From an uncultured Kiritimatiellota bacterium (lineage in GTDB: Bacteria; Verrucomicrobiota; Kiritimatiellia; RFP12; UBA1067), in the NCBI GenBank assembly GCA_934675625.1, contig CAKURH010000026.1, positions 1 through 38,525 of the forward strand: 38,525 bases of DNA. The letters run 5' to 3'. The notes under the pieces were generated by a model. The model did no database searches. It was not told the DNA's origin and worked only from the letters and a program-made list of their open reading frames with translations. This document shows positions 16,246-24,877 of this stretch, piece by piece; position 1 is the stretch's first letter; every line of letters starts with the position of its first letter. Position numbers and translations under genes: made by a program.

Positions 16246-18825
16246 ATGAAAACACTCAGATTCAGACAGTCTTGCGCCGCCGCGTTGGCGGTTGTCCTGG
16301 CCGGAGGTGCGGCTGCGGCGGAGTTCCCGTCCGCCGTCGACGGCGTTCTCACGCTGGGCGACGACGAGAACGTGACCTACGGTCAGGCTTTGCCGACGGG
16401 CATCAGCAGACTGGTCAAGGCCGGTTCGGGCGAAGCCGTGCTGACAGTCGCCTCGTCTGCGTTCAATGGCGCGGTCGAGGTGAAAGAGGGTACGCTGACG
16501 CTGAAGGATGCGGCGGCCGTCGGTGAGGGTTCAACGATTGCCGTGACGGGCGACGCGGCGACGCTGCACCTCAACTTCGCCAATCCCGGCGGATGGGACA
16601 CCGTCTTTTTTGCCGGACACGATGTGACGATTCAGGGCCAGGGCGTGGACGGCAAGGGCGCGTTCCGCTATACGGATCCGGGGAGCGGACAGAACGACAA
16701 CATGCTCGAATCGCTGACGCTTTCGGGCGACGCTTCCATCGCAATCCCCTCGCGTTTCGGCATCTGCTCCGCGCTCAATCTCAACGGGCATACGTTGACG
16801 CGTGTGGACGGCGGTGCGAGCTGGATGATGCGGAGCGGAAAGACGCTGACTGTCGGCGCGGGTACGATTTGCAACAAGGTGGGCATTCTCGCTTGGCAGA
16901 ACGACCCCGTTTTTGAGGATCCCGCGAACACCGTTCTGAGGATGGAAGGCGGTGCGCTCGAAGCGCACGGCGCCAAGCAGTGGAATTGCAGGGTCGTCTT
17001 CGCCGGTGGCGCTTTCAAGGGGAAATGGAGTGGCGCAAATAGTCTTGCACAGCCCGTGACAATCTCGGCGGCAACGACCGTCTCACAGGATGCGGCGAAC
17101 TATGTCACACGGATGGCGGGCACGGTTGACGCGACAGCGGATGTTGTTCTGGCGGGGAAAGGTCTCCATTACTTTGACGGGCCTTTCGCCTCGACGGAAA
17201 GCGTTTGGTTTCAGGGTGGCGCGACTTTTATCGGTGCGGACTTCACGGTCGGCAACATGTTGCGGCTGTGTGGCACGGGCAAGACGTCGGCGCCGTGCGC
17301 GGTCTGGCAGACGGCCGGCAATTTCCGTGCGGACAACCCCGACGGGTGGATTGTCCGTCTGGGGCAGGCGGACAACTCCTGTTCCGCCTATGTCGTATCG
17401 GGCGGTACGGCGGCCTTCGCCGGGTTGCTGAACGTCGGGTCCGGCGCGGGCGCACGGGGATTCTTGCTCTTGGAAAACGGCGCGATTTCCGCGACAAACG
17501 GCGTTGTGACTTCTTTGAACGACAAGGGCGGCGTGAAAAGCGACGTGTGGATCGGCGTGAACGGCGGCACTTTCAAGGCTGCGGCTAATTATGAATACGA
17601 CCGGACGAAAACGACTCGGCTGGCGGCTGGCGACGGCGCGACGGGCGTTCTCGCCGTGACGGGAGAAGGTGCGACTTACGAGACATCTAAATTGATCTTG
17701 GGCCCGGCGAGCGGTGCTGCGACAACCCGTGTGGTCGTCACGGGCGGCGGCGTTCTGAAGGTCGGCCGCTTGTATTGCGAGAATGACGCGGCGGCGGCCG
17801 CAAGCGGCGTCTATTTCGACGGTGGCGTGCTCAAGCCGGCGTTCTGGGCTTCGTGGGCGGAGAATTACCTAAAGGCTGACAAGATCAATCCGCAGTCTTG
17901 GACAATCGGCGAATCCGGCTTGATTGTCGACCTGTCGGATTTGAAGGCTGAATCGGAGACGGTGGAAGTCACGGCGAATTCCAAGTTGATTATCGACAGC
18001 AACTTGTCGGATGCGACGGGACGCGGTTTGGCGGCGATTGAACTTCCAAATGGCAATGAAGACTACGACAAGGAGGTGTATGTCGGCCCGGCTTTTGTCG
18101 AGATTGAGGGGCCGTCTGGCAGCCATGGCGCGGTGGCGAGGGCGACGTGCGATCCGACGACGCACAAGTTGACGAAGATTGTGGTCGCGGCGCCGGGAAG
18201 CGGCTATGACGAGACAACAACGAAGGTGTACGTGCGTTCGGCGGACGGCACGTCGCGCTACGAATGCGCCTACACGCTGACGGAGGCGGGTCGCGCGGGC
18301 GGCAAGCTTGTGAAGCGCGGTGCCGCGACGCTGGCGCTGGGCGGCATCAACACCTACACGGGCGGCACGGTCGTTGAAGCGGGAACGCTGAGAGTTTCGG
18401 GCGACCAGTCCTTCCCGGCGGACACGCCGTTGACGGTTTTGCCTGGCGCGACGTTCGACGCCGCCGGCAAGGCGCTGACGGTGTCCGTCCTGTCCGGTCT
18501 GGGCGGAACGGTGAATTGCGACACGTTGACGGTGACGAAAGAGCTGGAAATTACGGTCGCCGATCTTTTCTCGGAAGATGCCCGACCGCTGACCGTCAAC
18601 GCCGCGCTTTCGTTCGGGGAAAATGTCGCCGTGAAGATCGTCGATCCCGAAAACCTTGCGGCCCATGTCCAGAACAGGAGTCGCATCGTCCTGCGCGCGA
18701 CAGGCGGGCTGACGGGCGCGGTGCCCGTCCTGTCGGGAGAAGTCGGCGAGAAGTGGTTTCTGGCGAAGTCGGGCAAGACGCTGAAGTTCGGGCCGCGACG
18801 TGGCGTCTGCCTGATCATCCGCTGA
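16246..18825 (+). CDS. Secreted autotransporter-associated beta-strand repeat (PATR) protein
   Basis: An 859-residue exported protein (signal peptide within the first 25 residues, ending GGAAAAE). It is rich in Gly, Ala and Thr and built of repeated beta-strand units. A textbook PATR unit lies at about residues 685-735: GGKLVKRGAATLALGG, then NTYTGGTVVEAGTLRV. A degenerate one sits near the N-terminus (RLVKAGSGEAVLTV, VEVKEGTLTLKD). No C-terminal beta-barrel is present, so it is not a classical autotransporter; it ends KFGPRRGVCLIIR. Such proteins are expanded in Verrucomicrobiota, where a surface or glycan-binding role is suspected but not shown. It lies between CAZyme genes and has an AGGA-type SD. 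Confidence 0.85.
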   Translation: MKTLRFRQSCAAALAVVLAGGAAAAEFPSAVDGVLTLGDDENVTYGQALPTGISRLVKAGSGEAVLTVASSAFNGAVEVKEGTLTLKDAAAVGEGSTIAVTGDAATLHLNFANPGGWDTVFFAGHDVTIQGQGVDGKGAFRYTDPGSGQNDNMLESLTLSGDASIAIPSRFGICSALNLNGHTLTRVDGGASWMMRSGKTLTVGAGTICNKVGILAWQNDPVFEDPANTVLRMEGGALEAHGAKQWNCRVVFAGGAFKGKWSGANSLAQPVTISAATTVSQDAANYVTRMAGTVDATADVVLAGKGLHYFDGPFASTESVWFQGGATFIGADFTVGNMLRLCGTGKTSAPCAVWQTAGNFRADNPDGWIVRLGQADNSCSAYVVSGGTAAFAGLLNVGSGAGARGFLLLENGAISATNGVVTSLNDKGGVKSDVWIGVNGGTFKAAANYEYDRTKTTRLAAGDGATGVLAVTGEGATYETSKLILGPASGAATTRVVVTGGGVLKVGRLYCENDAAAAASGVYFDGGVLKPAFWASWAENYLKADKINPQSWTIGESGLIVDLSDLKAESETVEVTANSKLIIDSNLSDATGRGLAAIELPNGNEDYDKEVYVGPAFVEIEGPSGSHGAVARATCDPTTHKLTKIVVAAPGSGYDETTTKVYVRSADGTSRYECAYTLTEAGRAGGKLVKRGAATLALGGINTYTGGTVVEAGTLRVSGDQSFPADTPLTVLPGATFDAAGKALTVSVLSGLGGTVNCDTLTVTKELEITVADLFSEDARPLTVNAALSFGENVAVKIVDPENLAAHVQNRSRIVLRATGGLTGAVPVLSGEVGEKWFLAKSGKTLKFGPRRGVCLIIR

Positions 18826-18844
18826 CAGGAAGTTGAGGGGGCGA

Positions 18845-20281
18845 ATGAAAGAATCCATGGGACGTCCTTTGCTGGCGGTTGGGCTGTTGGCGCTGACGAT
18901 GGGCGTTGACGCGGTGGCGGCGGAGACGAGCGTCTACCGCACGGAGGCGCGCGGCGGGATGCGGGAGGTCACGGCCAACTTCTGGTCGGCCCTCCCGCAG
19001 GGGAACGCGAACACGGTCGACCTGGACGCCGCCGCGCCCGGACATCCGTTCACGGGGCTCGGGGTCTCGATTCCCGAATCCTCATGCTATCTGCTTTCGC
19101 GGCTGACGGCGGAGAAACGCGCGGCGGTCCTGCGCATGGTCTGGACGCCGGCGGGCGCGGGGCTTTCCGTCGCGCGTCTGCAGGTCGGGTCGAGCGACTA
19201 CTCCCTGCGCGCCTACACCTACGACGACACGCCGGGTGACACGGAGCTGAAGAGCTTCTCGATCGAACCCGACCGCGCGCATATCCTGCCGGTCGTGAAG
19301 GAGATCCAGTCGGTCAACCCGTCCGTCTCGTTCTTCGCCTCGCCGTGGTCGCCTCCGGCGTGGATGAAGGACAACGGGAACATCGCCGGCGGGCGCATGC
19401 TCGACAGGCATTTCGACGTGTATGCAAACTATCTCGTGAAGTACGTGCAGGCCTATAAGAAGGAGGGCGTCGACATCGCGGCGCTGACCGTGCAGAACGA
19501 GCCCGAATGCGACCAGTCCGGCCTGTCGCCCACCTGCCTCTGGACGGGGGAGCAGGAGGCGGACTTCATCGTCAACCATCTCGCGCCCGCCCTCAGGGCG
19601 GCGGGGCTTGCGACCCGGCCCTGGCTGTGGGACCACAACTTCGACGGGACGAACCGCGTCTTCCGGTCGCTTGCGCGCAAGGGCGTCCTTGAGAGCATCG
19701 GCGCGGTCGCGTGGCACCCGTACGTCGGCCGGCCCGAGTGGATCAAGCCCATCCACGAGAAGTACCCGAAGCTGCCCATGGTCATGACGGAGATGGGGCC
19801 GCACGTCGACCGCTATCGCCGCGACATGCTCTGGTGGGGCGACCTGATGATGCGCACCTTCAACGGCGGCTGCGGCGGCTTCACGAGCTGGTGCATGGTC
19901 CTGGACGAGCACGGCCAGCCGAACATCTCGGGCGGATTCCCCTGCGCGGGCTTCGTCGAGCTCAATTCCGTCACGGGCGAGGCCGTGCCGAGCGAGCAGT
20001 TCAAGGCGTTTTGCCACTTCGGGCGGTTCGTCCGCTGCGGCGCGGACGTCCTGAAAGGCTTCTGGAAGGCCGGCGAATCGGACTGGGCTCGGCGGAATGA
20101 TCGGCGGACAGCCTGCTCGGCCTTCCGCAATCCCGACGGCTCGCACGTCGTCGTCATCGGCTGCCGGCCGGCGGACGGCGACCCGTTCTCGCCCGTGCAG
20201 GTTCAGATCAAACACAAAGACCGCTATCTGATCGTCCAGGCGCTGGCGAACGCGCTCACGACGGCGGTGATCCCGAAGTGA
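18845..20281 (+). CDS. Secreted GH30-family glycoside hydrolase
   Basis: A 478-residue enzyme with a signal peptide (RPLLAVGLLALTMGVDAVAA). The (beta/alpha)8 barrel plus beta-sandwich organisation of GH30 is visible: FTGLGVSIPESS, LRMVWTPAGAGLSVARLQVGSSD, FFASPWSPPAWMK, with the likely acid/base E219 in TVQNEPE and the nucleophile E316 in MTEMGPH. Family members hydrolyse beta-glucosyl, beta-xylosyl, beta-fucosyl or beta-1,6-glucan bonds with retention. The ATG at 18845 is preferred over an upstream TTG at 18833 because GAGGGGG lies just before it. It is 19 nt from the preceding gene and 37 nt from the next, so it is in one operon. The exact substrate is not predictable. Confidence 0.9.
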   Translation: MKESMGRPLLAVGLLALTMGVDAVAAETSVYRTEARGGMREVTANFWSALPQGNANTVDLDAAAPGHPFTGLGVSIPESSCYLLSRLTAEKRAAVLRMVWTPAGAGLSVARLQVGSSDYSLRAYTYDDTPGDTELKSFSIEPDRAHILPVVKEIQSVNPSVSFFASPWSPPAWMKDNGNIAGGRMLDRHFDVYANYLVKYVQAYKKEGVDIAALTVQNEPECDQSGLSPTCLWTGEQEADFIVNHLAPALRAAGLATRPWLWDHNFDGTNRVFRSLARKGVLESIGAVAWHPYVGRPEWIKPIHEKYPKLPMVMTEMGPHVDRYRRDMLWWGDLMMRTFNGGCGGFTSWCMVLDEHGQPNISGGFPCAGFVELNSVTGEAVPSEQFKAFCHFGRFVRCGADVLKGFWKAGESDWARRNDRRTACSAFRNPDGSHVVVIGCRPADGDPFSPVQVQIKHKDRYLIVQALANALTTAVIPK

Positions 20282-20318
20282 CGTTCCGGGCAGAGACCAA
20301 ATTCACAAGGAGACAGAC

Positions 20319-23150
20319 ATGAACGTACGCATCGGCACGCTTTGCATGATGGCCGCGACGGCCGTCTCGCCCCTTTGCGCGGAACCTCTCGAGAAGGCGT
20401 TCAGGGATCCGCCGCGCGAGGCGGGCGTCTGGGTGTGGTGGCACTGGCAGGGCAACAACGTGACGCGCGAGGGCATCACGCTGGACCTGGAGGCCATGCG
20501 CGATTCGGGGGTCGCCGGGGCGACGATCTTCACGATTGCCGAGCACGCCGGGCTGGGCGTCCTCTCGAACAAGGTGAATGCGGCGATGGCCTACCGCAAC
20601 GCGGCGTGGTGGGACGCCGTGACGTTCGCCGTCGACGAGGCGGCGCGTCTCGGACTGAAGATCGGCATGCACAACAGCCCTGGCTTCTCGGTCACGGGCG
20701 GCCCGTGGATCGATCCCGCGCACGCCATGCAGAAGGTCGTCTGGACGAAGCGGGCCGTGCCCGGCGGCGAAATCCTGAAGGGCGCGGCGCTGAAGCGGCC
20801 GTGGGCCAATCTGGGGTTCTTCCGCGACATCGCCGTTTTGGCGGTTCCCGACGGCAACCCGGTCTCCGCAGACGACATTCTTGACGTGACATCCCTCTTC
20901 CGCGACGGCGCACGCGACTGGCAGGCTCCCGTCGGCCGCAGTTGGACGGTCTACCGCTTCGGCTACACGCCGACCGGGCAGCGGACGCATCCCGTTCCGG
21001 ACGAGATCCGGAAGACTTGCCTCGAGACGGACAAGCTGTCGCGGGAGGCGACGGAGCTGCACATCCGCGAGGGGCTGGATCCGCTGAAGGCGCGCCTCGG
21101 ACGCCACTGGGGGAAGACGTTCGTCCAGATCACCGTCGACTCCTACGAGGCGGGCAAGCAGAACTGGTCGCCGCGCTTCCGTGCGGACTTCAGGGAATTG
21201 GCCGGCTACGACCCCGTGCCGTTCCTGCCCGCGCTGGACGGGCGCACGGTCGCGTCGGCGTCGCGCACGAGGCGGTTCAAGGCGGACATGGACTTCGTCG
21301 TCCGGCGGCTGTTTGCCCGTAACTACCACGAGATTCTGCACGACTGGACGCGGCGGACCGGCGTCGAACTGCATCTGGAACCCTACGGCGGCCCGTTCGA
21401 CCCCTTTGAGGCCGCTGCGGCCTGCGACGTGCCGATGGTGGAGTTCTGGAACGGCGTGCCGACCTGGCTTGGGAACAAGCCCTGGCTCTATGGCGGCTTC
21501 CCCGGCATTCCGGGTGCGGTCGGCCGTGCGCTGGGACGCGACGTCGTCGCGTCCGAGGCGTTCACGGGCGGGCCGGGCGTCTCGCGCTGGACGGAGGCGC
21601 CGCGTGACTTCAAGCGGTCGGGCGACGCCGCGCTGGCGCGCGGCATCAACCGCCTCGTCCTGCACCATTGGGTTCACCAGCCGTTCGGGAACGAGGTGCG
21701 CCCCGGCCTGTCCATGGGCTTCTGGGGCTCGCACTTCGGGCGGACGCAGACATGGCACCGTCCGGCGCGCGCGTTCTACCGCTACTGGGCGCGCTGCCAG
21801 GCGCTGCTTCAGCAGGGAAAGGCCGTCGTGCCGGTGCTGACGGTCGGGATCGACCGCGACCTGTCCGTTCAGGCGTCGGAGACCGACATGCTGTCGCTTT
21901 CGATGTTCCTGCGCGAAGGATATGTCCGGGTCGATGGCGACGGGCGGATCGTCCTGCCGAGCGGTCGGCGCTATCCCGTGCTGCGCGTGCCGCGAACGGG
22001 CGGACTGCGGCCGGAGACGGCGTCCAACGTCATCGCGCGAACCTGCGGGCTGATCCGCGCGGGCGCGGCGGTCTGGGGCGACTTCACGCCGCCCGCCGGG
22101 GCGAAAGGGCGCGTGCTGGCCGGGGACAGGCCCCGCGCCGAGGTGCTGGCGGCGGTCGGCGTCCGCCCGGCCGTCGAGATCGCCTCGAAGAACCTGGACG
22201 CGCTGACGGCGGAACGCTACGTCCTGTCGGGTGCGCGAGAGACGGACGAGACTCGCTTCTTCTTCATTGCGTGCGGACACACGAACGCCGTGGCGCTCGC
22301 GGCGACATTTGACGCGGGCGCCCGTGTGCCGGAGGTCTGGAACCCCGAGACGGGGGCGATGCAGGAGGCGTCCGCCTGGCGCGCGCTTCCCGACGGGCGC
22401 ACGCAGGTTAATCTGGAGATGGCTCCCGACGACGCCCTCTTCGTCGTGTTCCGCCGGACGTCGCAGGGCCGTCGCGGCGCTTCGCGGCCGCCGCGCCCGT
22501 TCACGGCCTGCCGGGAGATCGCCGGCCCGTGGCGCGTCTGCTTCGCGCCGGGCGGCGGCGCGCCGAAGGGCGTGCAGGACTGGCCCGAACTGCAGTCCTG
22601 GAGCGAGTCGCAGGATCCGGGCGTCCGCTTCCATTCGGGAGAGGCCGTCTACGAGGCGGCGTTCGACCTGACGGCAGAGGAGGTGGCGGACGCCGAATTC
22701 CGGCTGGATCTCGGGCGCGTGGAGGTGATTGCGGAGGCGGAGCTGAACGGCGTTGCGCTGGGGACGGCGTGGCGTCCTCCCTACCGGTTGTCGGCGACGG
22801 CGGGCGTGCGCGCGGGAAGGAACACGTTGCGCGTCCGCGTGACCAACACGTGGAAGAACCGGCTTCTCGGCGACCGGCGCGAGCCGACGGACCTTGCGTA
22901 CGGCGACGAGACTTCGCTGCCGGACTGGGGATGGATCGCGAAGGCGAAGCCGGGCCGGGGTGTCTCGCGATTCCCCGACTGGCTGCTGAAGGGGGTGCCG
23001 CGCCCCGCGCGCGGACGTGTCGCCGTGCCGCTCTGGGACTACTACGCCGACGGGGGCCTGCCGGAGGAGACGCTCGCGCTCGCGCCGTCCGGCCTGCTCG
23101 GCCCCGTTCGCATAGACAGCCGCGCGGCGTCATCCTCCGTGGTGGAATAG
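20319..23150 (+). CDS. GH106-like glycoside hydrolase (alpha-L-rhamnosidase type)
   Basis: A 943-residue exported protein (signal MMAATAVSPLCA). The GH106 landmark VWVWWHWQGNNVTREGITLD lies at residues about 37-56. The catalytic region continues through KIGMHNSPGFSVTGGPWI and SEAFTGGPGVSRW. A C-terminal jelly-roll (about 770-880; LDLGRVEVIAEAELNG, NTLRVRVTNTWKNRL) is typical. GH106 enzymes remove alpha-L-rhamnose, notably from pectin side chains. Two repeat intrusions are visible: a GGGGACAGGCCCC unit at 22122-22134, read as AGDRPR near residue 602, and the stop codon, which falls in the first copy of a 69-bp tandem repeat, so the last residues (SSSVVE) are repeat-derived. A strong SD (AAGGAG) sits 8 nt before the ATG. 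It is the last gene of the operon. Confidence 0.88.
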   Translation: MNVRIGTLCMMAATAVSPLCAEPLEKAFRDPPREAGVWVWWHWQGNNVTREGITLDLEAMRDSGVAGATIFTIAEHAGLGVLSNKVNAAMAYRNAAWWDAVTFAVDEAARLGLKIGMHNSPGFSVTGGPWIDPAHAMQKVVWTKRAVPGGEILKGAALKRPWANLGFFRDIAVLAVPDGNPVSADDILDVTSLFRDGARDWQAPVGRSWTVYRFGYTPTGQRTHPVPDEIRKTCLETDKLSREATELHIREGLDPLKARLGRHWGKTFVQITVDSYEAGKQNWSPRFRADFRELAGYDPVPFLPALDGRTVASASRTRRFKADMDFVVRRLFARNYHEILHDWTRRTGVELHLEPYGGPFDPFEAAAACDVPMVEFWNGVPTWLGNKPWLYGGFPGIPGAVGRALGRDVVASEAFTGGPGVSRWTEAPRDFKRSGDAALARGINRLVLHHWVHQPFGNEVRPGLSMGFWGSHFGRTQTWHRPARAFYRYWARCQALLQQGKAVVPVLTVGIDRDLSVQASETDMLSLSMFLREGYVRVDGDGRIVLPSGRRYPVLRVPRTGGLRPETASNVIARTCGLIRAGAAVWGDFTPPAGAKGRVLAGDRPRAEVLAAVGVRPAVEIASKNLDALTAERYVLSGARETDETRFFFIACGHTNAVALAATFDAGARVPEVWNPETGAMQEASAWRALPDGRTQVNLEMAPDDALFVVFRRTSQGRRGASRPPRPFTACREIAGPWRVCFAPGGGAPKGVQDWPELQSWSESQDPGVRFHSGEAVYEAAFDLTAEEVADAEFRLDLGRVEVIAEAELNGVALGTAWRPPYRLSATAGVRAGRNTLRVRVTNTWKNRLLGDRREPTDLAYGDETSLPDWGWIAKAKPGRGVSRFPDWLLKGVPRPARGRVAVPLWDYYADGGLPEETLALAPSGLLGPVRIDSRAASSSVVE
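22122..22134 (+). repeat. GGGGACAGGCCCC unit inside the GH106 gene
   Basis: A single palindromic-type unit read in-frame as part of AGDRPR. It matches the units at 12963, 23163, 32660, 34603 and 34947. Confidence 0.75.
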
Positions 23151-23275
23151 ACAGCCGACGGTGGGGACAGACCCCTCGATTGCCGGGGCCTGTCCCCAGT
23201 CGATCCCGTGGTGGAATAGACAGCCGACGGTGGGGACAGACCCCTCGATTGCCGGGGCCTGTCCCCAGTCGATCC
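23138..23275 (+). repeat. Tandem 69-bp direct repeat, two copies
   Basis: Units at 23138-23206 and 23207-23275 appear identical. Each contains GTGGAATAGACAGCCG followed by an imperfect palindrome: GGGGACAGACCCC (23163 and 23232) facing GGGGCCTGTCCCC (23185 and 23254). A partial third ATAGACAGCCG lies at 23112-23122 inside the GH106 gene. The first unit supplies that gene's stop codon. Confidence 0.9.
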
Positions 23276-23363
23276 CCATCTAATCGAACCGAAAGTTCAG
23301 GATAACAATCTTTTTTGTGCAGATACCTTAAAATGAGAATTCACTGCGGAAAATTCTTAGGTT
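23231..23363 (+). repeat. 133-bp repeat element, copy B
   Basis: Second copy of the element at 12961-13093, overlapping the second tandem unit. The palindrome carries one mismatch. The tail (ATCTAATCGAACCG, CAATCTTTTTTGTGCAG, GAGAATTCACTGCGG) is nearly unchanged. The stretch 23151-23495 holds no gene: it consists of this element, the tandem repeat, a large palindrome and a promoter. Confidence 0.85.
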
Positions 23364-23397
23364 ATTAGATGTGCACGACGCCATTCGATCTCTTTCG

Positions 23398-23453
23398 CAC
23401 AAAAGTCAATCGAGTTCTGTGATTCAAATCACGAAAGTCGATTGACTTTTGTG
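23398..23453. promoter_or_regulatory. Nested palindromic operator overlapping a -35 box
   Basis: Perfect 16-bp arms, CACAAAAGTCAATCGA at 23398-23413 and its reverse complement at 23438-23453, flank a second, inner palindrome GTGATT-CA-AATCAC at 23419-23432. The right arm contains the -35 box TTGACT of the following ATPase gene, so a protein bound here would block transcription. Position and symmetry suggest a repressor site, possibly autoregulatory. Confidence 0.7.
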
Positions 23454-23471
23454 ACGTCCGTTTGCTATAAT
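23442..23471 (+). promoter_or_regulatory. Promoter of the AAA/DUF4143 gene
   Basis: -35 TTGACT at 23442-23447, 18-bp spacer, extended -10 TGC-TATAAT at 23463-23471. The start would be near 23478, leaving a short leader with the SD GAGAGG at 23485-23490 before the ATG at 23496. Confidence 0.8.
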
Positions 23472-23495
23472 GACCGTCCGTTTTGAGAGGTAATT

Positions 23496-24845
23496 ATGCA
23501 AAGAGACGTTCTGGAACGCATTTTAGACTGGAATAAGAGTCCGAGACGGAAGCCTCTTGTGCTCATGGGCGCTCGGCAGGTCGGGAAGACTTGGCTGATG
23601 AATGCCTTTGCACAGGAGGCCTATCCAGGAAACACGGTGTACGTGAACCTCATGAAGATGAAGGCGCTGCGCAACAGCCTTGAGACGAGCGACCTTTCGC
23701 CGTCCGCGCTTCTTGAGCGAATCCGTGTGGCATTGGATGCGGACATCACGCCGGGCAAGACCCTGCTGGTGTTGGATGAGATTCAGGAGTCTTCAGCCCT
23801 GCTGACAGGGCTCAAGTTCTTCAGCGAAGACCTGCCGGAACTCGCGGTCATCGCGGCTGGGTCTCTTCTGGGGCTCGCCGTGGGGCGGGCGAAGGATCGT
23901 GTCGTGACAGATGGGAATCCTAATGAGGGGCGAGGGTCGTTCCCCGTCGGCAAGGTGAACTTCTTGGACGTCTTTCCGATGAGCTTTTCGGAGTTCGTCC
24001 GAGCGACTGGCAAGCGACGGTTGGCGGATCTTCTCGATGTCGGCGAACCGGAGAAGGTCGGGCCGTATGCGGTGGAACTGACGGACCTGCTGAAGCGCTA
24101 TCTCGTTGTCGGGGGAATGCCGGAGGCTGTCAACGTCTACGTCGAGACGGATGATTTCCGTGCCGTCCGTGAGACGCAGGAGGAGATCTTGTCCGCGTAT
24201 GACGCCGATTTCGTGAAGCATGCCCCGTCCGCGCTGCTGCCGAAGATTCGCCTGCTGTGGCATAACATACCGTCGCAGTTGGCCAAGGAGAGCAAGAAGT
24301 TCATCTATACGGCACTGAAGGCGGGCGCACGCGCGCGCGAGTACGAATCCGCGCTGCAATGGCTGGACGATGCGGGAATGGTCAATCAGGTGTTCAGGGT
24401 CGGCACGCCGCGTCTGCCGCTGCGCTCGTATTGGGACTTTTCGGCGTTCAAGCTCTATGCCCATGACGTCGGGCTGTTGGGCGCGATGAGCGACTTGCCG
24501 CCTTCGGCCCTCGTGGAAGGGGATGCCCTGTTCACGAATTTCAAGGGAGCTCTGACCGAACAGTATGTCCTGCAGGAGCTGCTGGTCGCAGGGTTCAGGC
24601 CGTGCTATTGGACGAACGACGCGGGCAATGCCGAGGTCGAGTTCGTCTTTCAGGGCGCGAAAGGGGTCTATCCCGTCGAGGCCAAGGCGGGCATCAACAT
24701 TCAGGCGAAGAGCCTCAAGGTCTATCGAAAGCTTTTCGAGCCGCCGTTTGCCCTGCGGACGTCGCTTGCGGCCGCGCATGACGGAGACGCGGTCAAGGAC
24801 ATTCCGCTGTTCGTCTTCGGCCCGGCCGTTCGGCGGCTGAAATGA
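23496..24845 (+). CDS. AAA-family ATPase with DUF4143 domain
   Basis: A 449-residue protein. Walker A is GARQVGKT at residues 25-32 and Walker B is LLVLDEIQ near residue 90, followed by an arginine/sensor-like region (AVIAAGSLLG). The C-terminal third is the DUF4143 region, which ends in a restriction-endonuclease-like fold: VEFVFQGAKGVYPVEAKAG gives the E-x-K core. This common prokaryotic family has no settled function; suggestions include nucleic-acid processing and toxin-antitoxin or mobile-element links. It stands alone behind a strong promoter overlapped by a large palindrome and between repeats, which suggests an accessory gene under tight repression. The SD is GAGAGG with 5 nt spacing. 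Confidence 0.9.
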   Translation: MQRDVLERILDWNKSPRRKPLVLMGARQVGKTWLMNAFAQEAYPGNTVYVNLMKMKALRNSLETSDLSPSALLERIRVALDADITPGKTLLVLDEIQESSALLTGLKFFSEDLPELAVIAAGSLLGLAVGRAKDRVVTDGNPNEGRGSFPVGKVNFLDVFPMSFSEFVRATGKRRLADLLDVGEPEKVGPYAVELTDLLKRYLVVGGMPEAVNVYVETDDFRAVRETQEEILSAYDADFVKHAPSALLPKIRLLWHNIPSQLAKESKKFIYTALKAGARAREYESALQWLDDAGMVNQVFRVGTPRLPLRSYWDFSAFKLYAHDVGLLGAMSDLPPSALVEGDALFTNFKGALTEQYVLQELLVAGFRPCYWTNDAGNAEVEFVFQGAKGVYPVEAKAGINIQAKSLKVYRKLFEPPFALRTSLAAAHDGDAVKDIPLFVFGPAVRRLK

Positions 24846-24877
24846 GAATGTACCGCAACCGAGAGGGCCCGTCCGCG

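Noticed and set aside
23138..23275. CRISPR array
   Set aside because: Only two long adjacent units without variable spacers and no cas genes. It is a tandem duplication of a palindromic repeat.
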